Below, piece by piece: positions 1 to 10,519 of a stretch of 64,000 nucleotides of DNA. The notes beneath the pieces are model-generated. The model had not been told where the DNA came from and did no database searches. It worked only from the letters and a program-made list of their open reading frames with translations. The position numbers and the translations under genes were made by a program. The DNA is from Balamuthia mandrillaris (lineage: Eukaryota; Discosea; Longamoebia; Balamuthiidae). Positions within the stretch are counted from its first letter, which is position 1. Each line of letters begins with the position of its first letter. The stretch covers positions 21,328-85,327 of the forward strand of contig JAVKOQ010000221.1 of NCBI GenBank assembly GCA_031835245.1, given 5' to 3'.

Positions 1-1129
1 ACTCATGCCAAGGCGAGGATCGCCAAGGCCAAGCAAGCCCTCTACAGCCTTAGGCAGCGAGGAGCCATTGCCTTGGTACACGCACTGCCCTGATTGCTGC
101 AGAGGCTATTGTCAAGTCTACCTTGTCATATAGACTATGCATGACAGAGCTTTCCAAATCATGGGGGAAGAAGATTGAAGCTGTGTGGAATGAGACAGCA
201 AGAAGTGTATTGCAAGTTTATCAAGGACTGTGGCGGGGGTTTGTAGAGCAGAATTGGGCTGGTTGACTATCAAGGCCTACTGTGAGTTGGAAAGACAAGC
301 AGTAATTCGTCATGCTGAGAGGCAAGATGGCCACTTTGAGCTACTTGAAGAGGTAAGCCAAGCAAGAGAAGAGGAAGGTGAGAAGAATGAAGGTGAAGGA
401 GGTGACGGGACGAATGTTGTTGAAAAGAAAGCCAAGAGGATGAGGGCCTTAACTCGAGTAGCCAAGGTGGAGTATGCAGCTGAAGGAAAAAGAGGAACAA
501 GAGCATGGCTATGGCATAACTTCTTGACAAATGGAAGATGTTTGGTTGGACAACAACGGAGCTTAGTGATTACCAACCCAAGGAAAGAACATTTGATGAA
601 TGCTATTCATTGTGGTGGACTGCTCATTGGAAAAAAGTGGAGAGCCATTCAGCAGTCTGAGGAGGATAGTAAGTGCCCTTGTTGGAAAACCAACTATTAT
701 GACTTCTTGTCGACACTCTCCCCGATACCTCCAAATTTTCTCGCCCTTTTTATTTTCCCCTTTTCCTCGCGACACATTCAAAGCACACACTTTGGTCCAC
801 ACCCCTTTTCTTGTGAATAAACCCAGAGTCACTTACGTGCCGTCCCTTTCTTGATCCGCAGGGTTATTCCCCATCAACACCCTGCATGTGATGCTGAGGA
901 AGAAACAGCAGAACTCTTCTTGTTAAGGTGTCCAAATCTTTGGGAAGATCACTTTAGAATCTGGAGTGTGGACAATGGAAATGAAGAACAAGTTAGAAGG
1001 CTGATTATAGAAGACTGTACAACAAAGCTCTTGTCAAGTGGAATGAAATGCAACAGAGCTCAAGAGATGGAACAATGTAAGCAAAGTTGTAAACGAGTCT
1101 GGAGATTATGGGCAGCAAGAGCAAGTTGA
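1..1129 (+). mobile_element. Non-LTR retrotransposon 3' remnant, copy A (broken)
   Basis: The 5' end lies outside the window. The translated pieces match the C-terminal end of a LINE-type reverse transcriptase polyprotein: the thumb-like stretch around 1-280, then a lysine/glutamate-rich stretch, then a zinc-knuckle-like motif of the form CPxC...ET..HFLLRCP (here the histidine is replaced: AELFLLRCP near 905-930). The copy is dead. A short deletion near 75 puts TGA in frame relative to copy B at 2.1 kb, and a 200-bp LTR-like element splits the zinc motif at 680-879. Outside the insertions it is close to identical to copy B, so both derive from one family. It diverges from copy B just after 1128. 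Confidence 0.75.
680..879 (+). mobile_element. LTR-like element, family A (solo LTR), in retrotransposon copy A
   Basis: This 200-bp insertion starts TGTTGG and ends CAACA, the TG...CA termini typical of LTRs. It is flanked by the 4-bp direct repeat CCCT (676-679 and 880-883). Copy B at about 2970 shows the empty site with a single CCCT. The element carries an AATAAA-type signal (GTGAATAAACCC, near 815). A second copy lies inverted at 3623-3831. There are no internal genes, so it is best read as a solo LTR, although a non-autonomous element with short inverted ends is not excluded. Confidence 0.7.
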
Positions 1130-2070
1130 GCTTAGAACCAAGACAAGAACAAAGAGAAAGAGGGGAGGGAGCCAAATGTATTTAATGAAAAGAAGAAAAA
1201 CAAGTGTGTTGTTGTCACTTTTTCTTTCTCTTCTGTTCTTGTTATAGGAAAGGTATTTATAGTTGAGAAGGCAACCAAGGAAGGGGTTGTGAAATGATGT
1301 TTTCTTCAAGAAGAGCATTTTGAAGAATGGCAAGAATATTTTTAAGTCTATTTCAAGGCTGTCCCAGGTGACAAAAGTTCTGAATGGCCCAGTGCTGAGC
1401 CAATGGTTTCTTGATCTGAAAAATCAAGGCATAATTTCAGAGGTTTTCCAGGTAAGATGTGCCACTAAGGATAAAGTATAAGGGAAAAATAAGAGGAATA
1501 TCTTTTCCTTTGATCATCAAGGTGAAATTGGGAAGATTTTGGAGGAACTTTGGATATTTCCTTGCTTTTTGTTGTAAGTTGAAAGTTCTAAGCTGTCCTG
1601 AGAAGAACCAAGATGAAACAAGGGGAAGGTATTTAAACTAAAAGAAAATAAACCATTGCGATAGACTGAGAGGTCAATTCCTTGGGTTGCGTGTTTTCGT
1701 TCTGGCTTGGTGCCGCTTCACCACCAGCAGCAGCATCAATGAACCGGCGGAGTCGTTCCATGTTCGAACAGTTCTTCGCTTTGCCTAACAAAAAAAAAAA
1801 AGAAAGCCCATATTTGATTAATATGATCAATAAAAAATCAAGGCATAAAATAAAAGAAAGAGAAAGAGAAAGAGAAACATCAAGAATGGAGAAGGGAATA
1901 AAGAGAGGTTTCCGCAAGTCAACAGTAGAAGGAGAATTTTTTAGAAAGAAGAGCTACTATGTTGGAGTTTTCCAACAAAGTTGAACTTTACTGTTTAAAA
2001 AGTATGCTAACTCAGTATATACAGCGCTTTTTTGAGAGTCAGCAGTTTGCATAGAACAAACCACAAATTT
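1130..2070. other. Intergenic, no gene seen
   Basis: There are only short chance open frames without recognisable domains. The sequence is A+T-rich with runs of A (about 1790-1800) and of AGAAAG repeats near 1855-1880. It ends at the T tract that precedes retrotransposon copy B. I see no supported gene or RNA here. Confidence 0.6.
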
Positions 2071-2086
2071 CTACTTCTGTTTTTTT

Positions 2087-3501
2087 TTTTTTTTTTTTTT
2101 TTTAGGCAGCGGGGAGCCATTGCCCAAGGCCTTGGTACACGCACTGCCCAGATTGCTGCAGAGGCTATTGTCAAGTCTACCTTGTCATATGGACTATGTA
2201 TGACAGAGCTTTCCAAATCATGGTGGAAGAAGATCGAAGCTGTGTGGAATGAGACAGCAAGAAGCGTATTGCAAGTTCATCGAAGGACTGTGGCGGGGGT
2301 TTGTAGAGCAGAATTGGGCTGGTTGACCATGTTGGCAAAATCACCAACACTTATCTCAAGACTCCTCATGTTGGATCCGTCCCGGACCCTCAGCTCTTCT
2401 TTCTTTTATATCCTCCCATCCTTCCTTTCTCCTCTTTCCCTTTTCTCTCGGTGTACTTTGAAGCAACGTCGGAGATTCACTCTCGTTGTCCTTCCTCTAT
2501 TCTCTTGAATACACTTCTTGTCTCGTCACCGACTCTTTTATTCCTAAGGTTGGATTCAACCAACAACCATCAAGGCCTACTGTGAGTTGGAAAGACAAGC
2601 AGTAATTCATCATGCTGAGAGGCAAGATGGCCACTTTGAGCTACTTGAAGAGGTAAGCCAAGCAAGTGAAGAGGAAGGGGAGAAGAATGAAGGTGAGGGA
2701 GGTGACAGGACGACTGTTGTTGAAAAGAAAGCCAAGAGGATGAGGACCTTAACTCGAGTAGCCAAGGTGGAGTATGCAGCTGAAGGAGAAAGAGGAACAA
2801 GAGCATGGCTATGGCATAACTTCTTGACAAATGGAAGATGTTTGGTTGGACAACAACGGAGCTTAGTGATTACCAACCCAAGGAAAGAACGTTTGATGAA
2901 TGCTATTCGTTGTGATGGACTGCCCATTGGAAAAAAGTGGGGAGCCATTCAGCAGTCTGAGGAGGATAGCAAGTGCCCTGCATGTGATGCTGAGGAAGAA
3001 ACAGCGGAACACTTCCTGTTAAGGTGTCCTAACCTTTGGGAAGATCGCTTTAGAATCTGGAGTGTGGACAATGGAAATGAAGAACAAGTCAGAAAGCTGA
3101 TTATAGAAGACTGTACAACAAAGCTCCTGTCAAGTGGAAAGAAATGTAACAGAGCTCAAGAGATGGAACAATGTAAGCAAAGTTGTAAACGAGTCTGGAG
3201 ATTATGGGCAGCAAGAGCAAGTTGGAAGCATGGAAGTTCTTCTGCATTTTATCAATCTTTGGAAGTAATGTAATAGCAAGGAAAAGAGAAGAAAGGAAAG
3301 GGAAAGAAAAGGATAGCTAGATGATACAAAGTTGGTCTGAAATCTCATTCAACACCTTTCACTTGTGAATTGAGTAACAATTGGGAAGGCATTGAGGATG
3401 AGGGAGTAAGAGAAGTAAGAGTACACTATGTATGTACAATGCTTACTTTTTATGTATAGATTGGTGTTGCTCTCAGAGCAAATAAACTTTTATTACTACT
3501 A
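2087..3501 (+). mobile_element. Non-LTR retrotransposon, 5'-truncated copy B
   Basis: This is a 5'-truncated copy of the same family as copy A. It encodes the end of the reverse transcriptase thumb region (from about 2104), a charged linker, and an intact C-terminal zinc motif (CPACDAEEETAEHFLLRCP, 2977-3033), ending in a stop near 3272. A 236-bp LTR-like element interrupts it at 2330-2565. The 3' end has an AATAAA-like signal followed by a (TAC)n tail. The sequence CTACTTCTG plus T run occurs on both sides (from 2071 and from 3502), which fits a target-site duplication made by target-primed reverse transcription. The long T tract (2080-2103) blurs the left boundary. Confidence 0.75.
2330..2565 (+). 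mobile_element. LTR-like element, family B (solo LTR), in retrotransposon copy B
   Basis: This 236-bp insertion has TGTTGG...CCAACA ends and is flanked by the 4-bp duplication ACCA (2326-2329 and 2566-2569). Copy A keeps the unoccupied site near 266. It contains a TTTTATATCC stretch that could be a TATA-like box and a pyrimidine-rich middle. A near-identical copy sits at 7014-7247. No coding capacity is seen. Confidence 0.75.
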
Positions 3502-3622
3502 CTACTTCTGTTTTTTTCAAAGACCTGTTTTTGGCAACTTTTTCACCATTGCCATGATGAATCAATGGGATAAAGGGAATGTAGGAGCAAAAACGACTAT
3601 AACAACAGTTTTTGATAGTGCT

Positions 3623-3831
3623 TATTGATAAGGGATAGATAAACCCTGCAGATCAAGAAAGGGACGACACTTATGTGACTTTGGGTTTATTCACATGAAA
3701 AGAGGTGTGGACCAAAGTGTGTGCTTTGAATGTGTTGTGAGGAAAAAGGGAAAATAAACAGGGGTAAAAAACTTGAGGTATCCAAGGAAAGTGTGGATAG
3801 GAAGTCATAATGAAACATTGATTTTCCAACA
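3623..3831 (-). mobile_element. LTR-like element, family A, inverted copy
   Basis: Read on the minus strand it begins TGTTGGAAAA and runs along the 680-879 element, including the AATAAACCCA block and the TTTCTTGATC block near the 3' end. The final CAACA has decayed (ends TCAATA). It is flanked by TGCT at 3619-3622 and 3832-3835, a perfect 4-bp duplication. It is more diverged than the family B pair, so probably older. Confidence 0.65.
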
Positions 3832-4837
3832 TGCTGTAAGGATCTGTTGAATGCCTTATTAAAGAGAGAAAAAGAGAAAGAGGAAACATACCTACAAGCA
3901 AGGTGACAAAGACAATGGTGCTAATGGCAATAATGATAGTAATTAGACAATCACAATATTCTGAATATACAATGATTTTTGGTAGTTTTTCTATTGATGA
4001 CAGAAAAATCACACTGATGAAAAATCGATTTTTGTCATTATAAATTTATTAAGATTGTTAATATGCAACTAAAAGAAAACAGACACAGTCTATGAGATAA
4101 ACTCTTCATTGTAAGTATTACTATTTAAGTGAAAGGAAATTCCAAGGCAAAACTTTCTTGGGCTTTGACATTAAGGACTATTTTAATCTAAGTAGAGAGT
4201 AAATGGAAATTCTGCTTTTGTTTTGTTTTGTATTATTGAGCCTCTTGGCTATAGTCTTTGTGGGATACATTTGTTTCAGTGGAGTTCCAAACCTTGGTTC
4301 TACTTTTTCAATGCATTAATATTTGAAACAATGATATTCTTCTTCTATTATAATAAACACCTTGTCACTATTTGCTGGGCCAGGTCACTTATAAGTGGGT
4401 GTAATTGAACACATTGTAATGTGCTATCATGCCTTTAGCCCAAAGGAACTAAGCAAGTTTCACTTAAAGTTTAAAGACTTGAACTGAGGAGAACCAGGAT
4501 GCCAACAGTTGAATAGACAGTGGATCCTCTAGGGAGTCGGGTTTCCTGCAGAATAAGGACATATAAAACTGATGGCTACATTCTTGTAATTATCAAAACC
4601 TTTCATTTTAAAGCATCCATTGAATTAGCTGCAATGAACACCTTCAGTATACTTCATTCACTGAAAGAGCTTGTACAGAACAATCAACCTTCTGTTACTC
4701 TTGGCCTATGACAACGACATGCAGACAGTGGAAAAACCACCTATATAAATTTAGCTGGGCAGAAAAACCACTGATTTCTGTCATATAAATCTACTAAGAC
4801 TAGAAGTTAACTGCAAAAGTAAACTTATTATCATGTT

Positions 4838-5095
4838 GTTGTATGTACTATCATTGTCATTGTCATTGTTGTTGCCCATGTCATCACCTTTGCTATTGCC
4901 ATTGCTGTTACCATTGCCATTGCCCTTGTTGGTGCTTTTGCTATTGCCCTTGCCCTTGCCCTGGTTGTTGCCCTTGTCCTTGTCATTGTCATTGTTGTGG
5001 CTATTGCTGTTGTTGTCATTGCTATTGCCATTGCCCTTGCCCTTGGCATTGTCATTGCCTTGCCATTGTCCTTGTTGTCCTTGTGGTAAATAAGA
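4838..5095. repeat. Degenerate TTGCCA/TTGTCA-type repeat
   Basis: About 250 bp consists of variants of a 6-nt unit (TTGTCA, TTGCCA, TTGCCC). Every frame stays open because of the repeat. One minus-strand frame reads as Asn/Gly/Lys/Asp-rich protein, the plus frames as Leu/Pro- or Cys/His-rich. This is the signature of a microsatellite rather than a gene. Confidence 0.75.
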
Positions 5096-6214
5096 AAAAC
5101 AATTCTCAGCAAGGGCAACCTTTGGAAAGAAACTAGAGGTTCCTGTTAGTATCAAGTGCTACAACACTAGTACTTCTTCCTGAAATGGCAGCCACAGGCT
5201 TGCAGCTGATGTTGCATGCTGATGTCTCTAATATGACTGGTCAAAATGAAGTGGCATATTACTGATTGCAGGAATATTTGGCTCATTACCTCAACTCAAA
5301 CATCACTTGAGTGAGTTCATAGATAACTGTCCAAAGCAGTGGCTATTGTTCATGAAGTGTCTGTTCCTCTTCAATCTTCTTTGCAGTTTGCTGTTCTCTT
5401 GAATTGATATGGTCCATATTGTTCATTGGTGATAAACGCCACACACAGCTCAACACCTACACATTAACCAGTGGCCACTATATGATGCCTGTTTAACTGC
5501 CTGCTAGTTCCTTAGATGATATCATAAAGGTGTGGTTGTATCCTGTTAGCAACAGAATGCAAGGAGCTAGTCTGTTCAAGGACAGTAAAAGCCACTTAGA
5601 AGTCTTTCTTTCTATCCTCTATAGTCTCGGGATAAAGAACTACCGTCGCCTTGACCAGAGAGATAAGGTATAACCATTCACCTTTGCTTTGTTTCAGAAA
5701 GGTTCTGTGTCCTTTCCGGGTGCCAAAGGGTTTTTGCCCTTCAAAATGATTATTTTCAGATTATTGAACCTGGGATTGGCTTTTGGTAAAAGCCAATGTG
5801 GCTTGCTCCTCTTTCTACTAGAACTTCAAATGAGCAAGGTTAAGGCTTTGCACAAGCTTGGCCTTTTCCTCTTTTCTCCTTGGCCTTCCACATCAACTCC
5901 TTCTTCCTCTTTTCTTTCCTACTGTTCTCTTTGTGAGCAACAGTGAGAGGGAAAGGTGAGGTAGTGAGGGTATTTGCATATTGTTAAACACTCAGTCAAA
6001 AGAAAGGCTCAAGGGAGTGCAGCCATCTGCCACTTCCTCCCTCCTTTTGTTTTTTTAGTACACAACAGGTGGGACAAAATGAACCAGAGTGAAGTGGTTC
6101 AGGGGGACTGCCTTTTGCTCAACACACCTTGTTCATGTTTTGTTGGAAGAAGTTGGAAAAGTGCAAAGCTGAAATGATGGCTCCGCTTTACTTACCATCT
6201 TCCATTACTATAGT

Positions 6215-6405
6215 AGGAACTCTCTCTTTCTCTCTCTTTTTTTCTCTTTTTCTCTCTCTCTCTCAGAGAGCAATAGGGTATTATCACTAAGTTCTCTCTC
6301 TTTTCTTACTATTGGTACATTCTCTATCTCCCTCTTTCCTTCTCTCCCTCTCTCCCTTTTTTCCTCTCTCTCTTTCCCTCTTTCCCTTTCTCCTTCTCTC
6401 CCACT
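6215..6405. repeat. Pyrimidine (CTCT/CTTT) microsatellite tracts
   Basis: Several runs of CT- and CTTT-type repeats are separated by short unique pieces that themselves recur (TATTATCACTAAGTTCTC-like and TACTATTGG-like fragments). They are low complexity with no coding potential. Confidence 0.6.
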
Positions 6406-7013
6406 AATAAGACATTCAGTAGCAGACTTCTTCTGATGGTTAGCTGTTATTATGGTTTATTTCACTGGGACATTCTCTTTCATTCCTCTTAAATCCGCAG
6501 TATGTCCAATGTACTGCCAACCAACAAAAACTGCCAAGTGTACAGGAAGTGCAAATCCTCAAAGCTAGTAGCTCTGGCACATGTGCAAGAGTCTTTCTCA
6601 AAAGAAAGAACGAAAGCTCTTATCAACGACTTTTGGAGTCCTTGGACATAATAAGGTCCTCATCCAGGAAGAGTTATTTTTATGGCAATCCAAGAGGCAA
6701 ATACCATGTGTGAGTTGAATTTGGGTTTTGAAAAAAATAATCTTTCAACATAAAAAAATTAAAAACCAGTGGAGCAACTGTGACATTGGAGCTATTTCAA
6801 TTACTTTTGGGTAAAGCTACTTTGCTTATTTAGATGCATACTTATTTATATTTCTTTCTACTTTGGTTGATTTTGTGTTCAGTTAGAGCTCTTAAGAGGA
6901 GTTTTATCATAACATCACTGGCGTAAGTCTTATTCAATGATTAAAAACAGTGATAATTTCTTACCTTTTTGATAGATACTTAACAACTTAAAAAAAACGG
7001 AATTTATTGTGTT

Positions 7014-7247
7014 TGTTGGCAAAATCACCAACACTTATCTCAAGACTCCTCATGTGGGATCCGTCCCGACCCTCAGCTCTTCTTTCTTTTATATCCCCCC
7101 ATCCTTCCTTTCTCCTCTTTCCCTTTCTCTCGGTGTACTTTGAAGCAACGTCGGAGATTCACTCTCGTTGTCCTTCCTCTATTCTCTTGAATACACTTCT
7201 TGTCTCGTCACCGACTCTTTTATTCCTAAGGTTGGATTCAACCAACA
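7014..7247 (+). mobile_element. LTR-like element, family B, second copy
   Basis: This 234-bp copy is almost identical to 2330-2565, with TGTTGG...CCAACA ends and flanking 4-bp duplication TGTT (7010-7013 and 7248-7251). The high similarity of the two copies and their intact target-site duplications suggest recent movement or recent LTR-LTR recombination. Confidence 0.75.
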
Positions 7248-7340
7248 TGTTGAGTTTAATTATTGTTTATACTTAGAGAAAAAAGACAAGGAAAACCAAG
7301 TTGTTTGCTTTGGTCTTAATTGTTCAACACATAAAATTGT

Positions 7341-8505
7341 TTATTTGTTCATGAATATAACACTTGGTCGTAAATCTGGAATTGGCCAGCACTCTTGATG
7401 TGGTTGTGAATTTGGTTTTTCAGTGAGTATTGGCAAGCATTGCACTGCCTCTTCCCACCAGTTCATACTTCGCCAAAACTGAGCTAGGTCATCAGGTAAA
7501 GGACAGACAACACGCAACCGAAGAGTGTTAGTCAATTCCTGATGTGCAGTGGCCTTTTCATTGTTAAGATGATCTACAGGAAGATAGGAGGTCAAAAGGG
7601 GAATGTCAATTGCTAAACAGTGAAGAGCCAAACGTGGTAGCCCAAGTTCAGCCCAGTATCGATTTACATGGCTGTCACCATGCTGTCCGTCACCAAGGAT
7701 GGGGTGAGAAAGATGTCTACAATGCCTTCGGACCTGGTGGTAGCGTCCGGTCCTGGGTTGTATTAGAAAAAGAGAGGACCCCTTGTTGATCCTCCCTGCT
7801 TCAACAGGCACAACGGCACCATCCGCAGGCGCTGCAGCAGGTCGAATGGGTGCTACACAACGTATAACAGATGTTGACTCCTTAGACTTGTTTTTTGGAC
7901 CAGAGGAAAGAGGCTTATGCAGCTCCACACAGTCGTTTCCCTTTGTAATACCCCGCACCTGGGCTAAACAACAACAACACAAAACAATTGAGCATTGGAA
8001 TTAAAAAAGTTCAATAACGACAGGCTTCTATTGTTACCTATGTAAGTTTTGCGAGCAGAGCTGCACCTCATGCCTTGGTGCAAAATATGGGCCCAGGTGG
8101 GATCAAGGGCGAATAGGAAACATCCAGAAACAAAGAAGTCCAAACGATGGACAGGGTATATTTTCCGGCGCAATTGTTGTTGCAAAAGACTAACCAAGAA
8201 TACTTTCTCTTGGGCCATTTTCGAAAACTTGGAGGGGTGCACAAAAAGCCCTGCAGGAGAAGCGCATTGAAAAATGCGTTAACTTACTTCATTTCATTTC
8301 GAACAGCAGAGCATACGTGGAGGCTTTGCAGCCACACCGTAGTGTTCATTGAGAAACAGAATAGGAATTGTTGTTCCAAAAATACAAAAAAAAGCAAACA
8401 AGACACCTTCAAGCAATTGAGATGAATGGTGGAAAAACTTGAATGCTGGGTAATATGGTGTACTAACTCTTTTTTCTCCTGCTACAAACACAAGTGGAAC
8501 ATTCT
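7341..8505 (-). CDS. TruC/RluA-like RNA pseudouridine synthase
   Basis: This enzyme would isomerise a uridine to pseudouridine in RNA; bacterial TruC acts on tRNA U65. Three exons can be read: one ending about 8317 with NEHYGVAAKPP (the PILYED..VVINKPAG region of the family), one about 8250-8038 with the catalytic motif YPVHRLD and the following SG, and one about 7963-7341 with GRYHQVRRHCRHLSHPILGD and HGD..VNRYWAELGLPRL, very like bacterial TruC. The catalytic Asp is the D of HRLD. No in-frame ATG precedes the first motif. Its frame begins right at the stop of the RA-domain gene upstream on the same strand, so the N-terminus is unresolved: either a fusion through a missed intron or an unseen first exon. 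Confidence 0.8.
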
Positions 8506-9992
8506 TCAAAAAGCTCCACCATAAATAGCTGCCCTGAACTTAAGCTGAGCCTGCTCAGGGGTGCCTCTCTTTAAGTCTACAATAAACCTGCAATGAAGGT
8601 GAGTTTCGTTGCCTGTCTGTCCAAAGATTAGGGGCCATTTTGCCTTGAGTTGAAACAGATTAGCATTGGGATCAAGTCTGCGCTCCAAGTACCGATCGCC
8701 TTGTTTAACCCGTTCCAGCACCTCAAAGTAACGCGTAAAGTCTGCTCCGAGGTTAAGCTTTTCAGCCATCTGGTGAGCAATTAGCTGAGCGGTGGTATTA
8801 TTGCTTACAATAAGGCTCTTGTAGGCGTCATTCTTAAGAAAAATTTTCATGATTTCCTGTTTCGGTGCGATGGTTTGTGTTAATTGATAGCAAAGACAAA
8901 AAGGCGGTGATGCTGACTAGCAAGCATCTACAGGAACAACCAATAGACAATAGAGTGGAAAGTGTTACCTTCTCCTCTCGCGCTACTGCCTGCTCTGAAG
9001 TGGGTAGAGTGGTTGAGCCACTGCGTTCGTTTTTGATGACTTTGGGGAGCTCTGGAGGCTGGAGTTGTTGCTCTGCAAGCCATAAAACGAGGGTGAGTTA
9101 TGTTTGAAGCGGCATCACTGGAAAATATAATAATAATGGCATCTTTTAAAAGAATGATGTGCAAAAAAATATATACCTGACAGTGCACCACTTCGCACTT
9201 GCTCGTAGAGATTCCTCATTTCGGACTGTGTCCAAGGAAGAGCCAGGTCGACAGGGGTATGGCCTTCATTGTTGGTGATATAAATGTCAGCCCCTTTCTT
9301 AATAAGCCAAAGGGCTAAAGGCTCCACCCGGTTGATGATAAGGGAGTGCAAAGGGGTCAAACCCCGCTTATTCTGAGCGTTAATATTAGCACCCCGTTCC
9401 ACCAGCAGGCGAATGGCGTGTTGTTGTGATTTGGCACACGCCCAATGCAATGGACTGGAACCGGTATCAAAGTCAATACAATTCACATCCGCCCCTATTC
9501 ATGGTAGGCAACAAGAGAGAAAGCAGCCGTCACTGGGGTGAGAAAAAAAAACCTTACTTTCGTGAGCACTACTACTTACCCAAGTCTAGCAGCCGTTTGA
9601 TGGTCTTGATGTCGTTGCTTTGAGCTGCCTTGAACAGCTCAAAGTTGGTTTTGTTTGTGCCCCTCGTTTGTAAGACCTCCGTGTTATCCCGTATGCGCGT
9701 TTGTTGCAGCAAGGCCAAGGCATTGGTGGAGGTGGGACGAAGGGACTCCATTGTGGCCAACCTCTGCGCTTCCAGCTGTTTGCTGCTGGGTCGGTTGGTA
9801 GGATCTACCGTATAAAAACAACTCTCACAGCGAGAATAACCTTGGTTGCCGAAACAAGAAGAAGGACATGATGAAAATTACAGAAGCAAATCAAGCTATG
9901 ATTAGCGCTAAAGCAAAGCCGGTAGAGAACCTGTAACACGCACCGCGCGCCCTATTTGTTGAAACATCGTCGGAACCACAATTAGGACACAT
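8506..9992 (-). CDS. Zinc-ribbon, ankyrin-repeat and RA-domain protein
   Basis: Five exons were placed by hand (about 9992-9938, 9840-9580, 9494-9177, 9072-8969, 8856-8506). The start MCPNCGSDDV and the spliced CYSRCESC give an N-terminal zinc-ribbon-like cluster. Two to three ankyrin repeats follow (SSPLHWACAKSQQHAIRLLV, RGLTPLHSLI, GHTPVDLAL). The last exon folds like a Ras-association or FERM-F1 ubiquitin-like domain (MKIFLKNDAYKSL...WPLIFG...CRFIVDLKRG). Such proteins usually act as adaptors, with ankyrins binding a partner and the RA domain a small GTPase. That role is inferred from domains only. The RA domain ends at a TGA only a few bases before the TruC-like reading frame begins. Whether this is a separate gene or the front half of a fusion is open. 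Confidence 0.7.
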
Positions 9993-10519
9993 TTTGAAGT
10001 ATTGAGATTGGATGAAAGGCCGCGAGTTCCCCGGCGAGAGCTGGCCCGGTGCTTGTGCGGATCTTGGTCCGACGCCAGGGGCGGGTCCGCGTGCAGGCTG
10101 GGGACGCCTGGCTTTAGGATTGAAAAGAAAAGAAAAGAAAAAAGCAAATTAAGTACCGAACAGAAAGACATACCCTTCAGCAACAAACAAACCTACCTCC
10201 CACTTCCATCTCCTGCAGTAAAGAGTCCAATTCCTCCATCTCAGAACAAAAGGGAGGGGAATGCCAATGGAGTCGTCTTAGTTTGCTTTTGTTGTTGTTG
10301 GAAATTAGAAAAAATGGGGATGGGTTGGTTGGTTGTCGGGGTGGGGTGCGTAGTAGGGGGGGGATGAGGGGTCCCGGCACAAAGAAATCGGTCGACATAA
10401 CACAGGAGTGGGCGGAGGAGGAGGAAACGAGAGAAGAGAAATCTTGTTGTTGGTTGTTGCTGTTGTTGTTGTTGTTGTTCGGTTACGTATACGTATTTGT
10501 CGCCTCTAAGCTTGCTTGG
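9993..10519. promoter_or_regulatory. Divergent intergenic region
   Basis: This roughly 530-bp gap separates the start codons of the minus-strand ankyrin/RA gene and the plus-strand AASDH gene, so it must contain both promoters and 5' UTRs. It includes a GC-rich part (about 10010-10110), an AAAAG run, and a TTG-trinucleotide run (about 10440-10480). No TATA box or other defined element is convincing. Confidence 0.4.

Larger units (their letters stand above)
3836..7009. other. Gene-poor 3.2-kb stretch
   Basis: I found no gene here that I can support. It holds A+T-rich unique sequence, a degenerate hexamer-like repeat (about 4838-5095), and pyrimidine microsatellite tracts (about 6215-6405). 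Open frames are short or explained by the repeat. It sits between the retrotransposon block and the first recognisable gene and may be decayed repeat DNA. Confidence 0.55.

Noticed and set aside
4781-5155. Minus-strand Asn/Gly/Lys-rich open frame of 124 codons
   Set aside because: It is produced by a degenerate hexamer repeat that opens several frames on both strands, with no conserved ends.
8506-9992. Assigning the ankyrin/RA protein as KRIT1
   Set aside because: The order of ankyrin and ubiquitin-like domains is suggestive, but no FERM F2/F3 lobes or NPxY motifs are seen.
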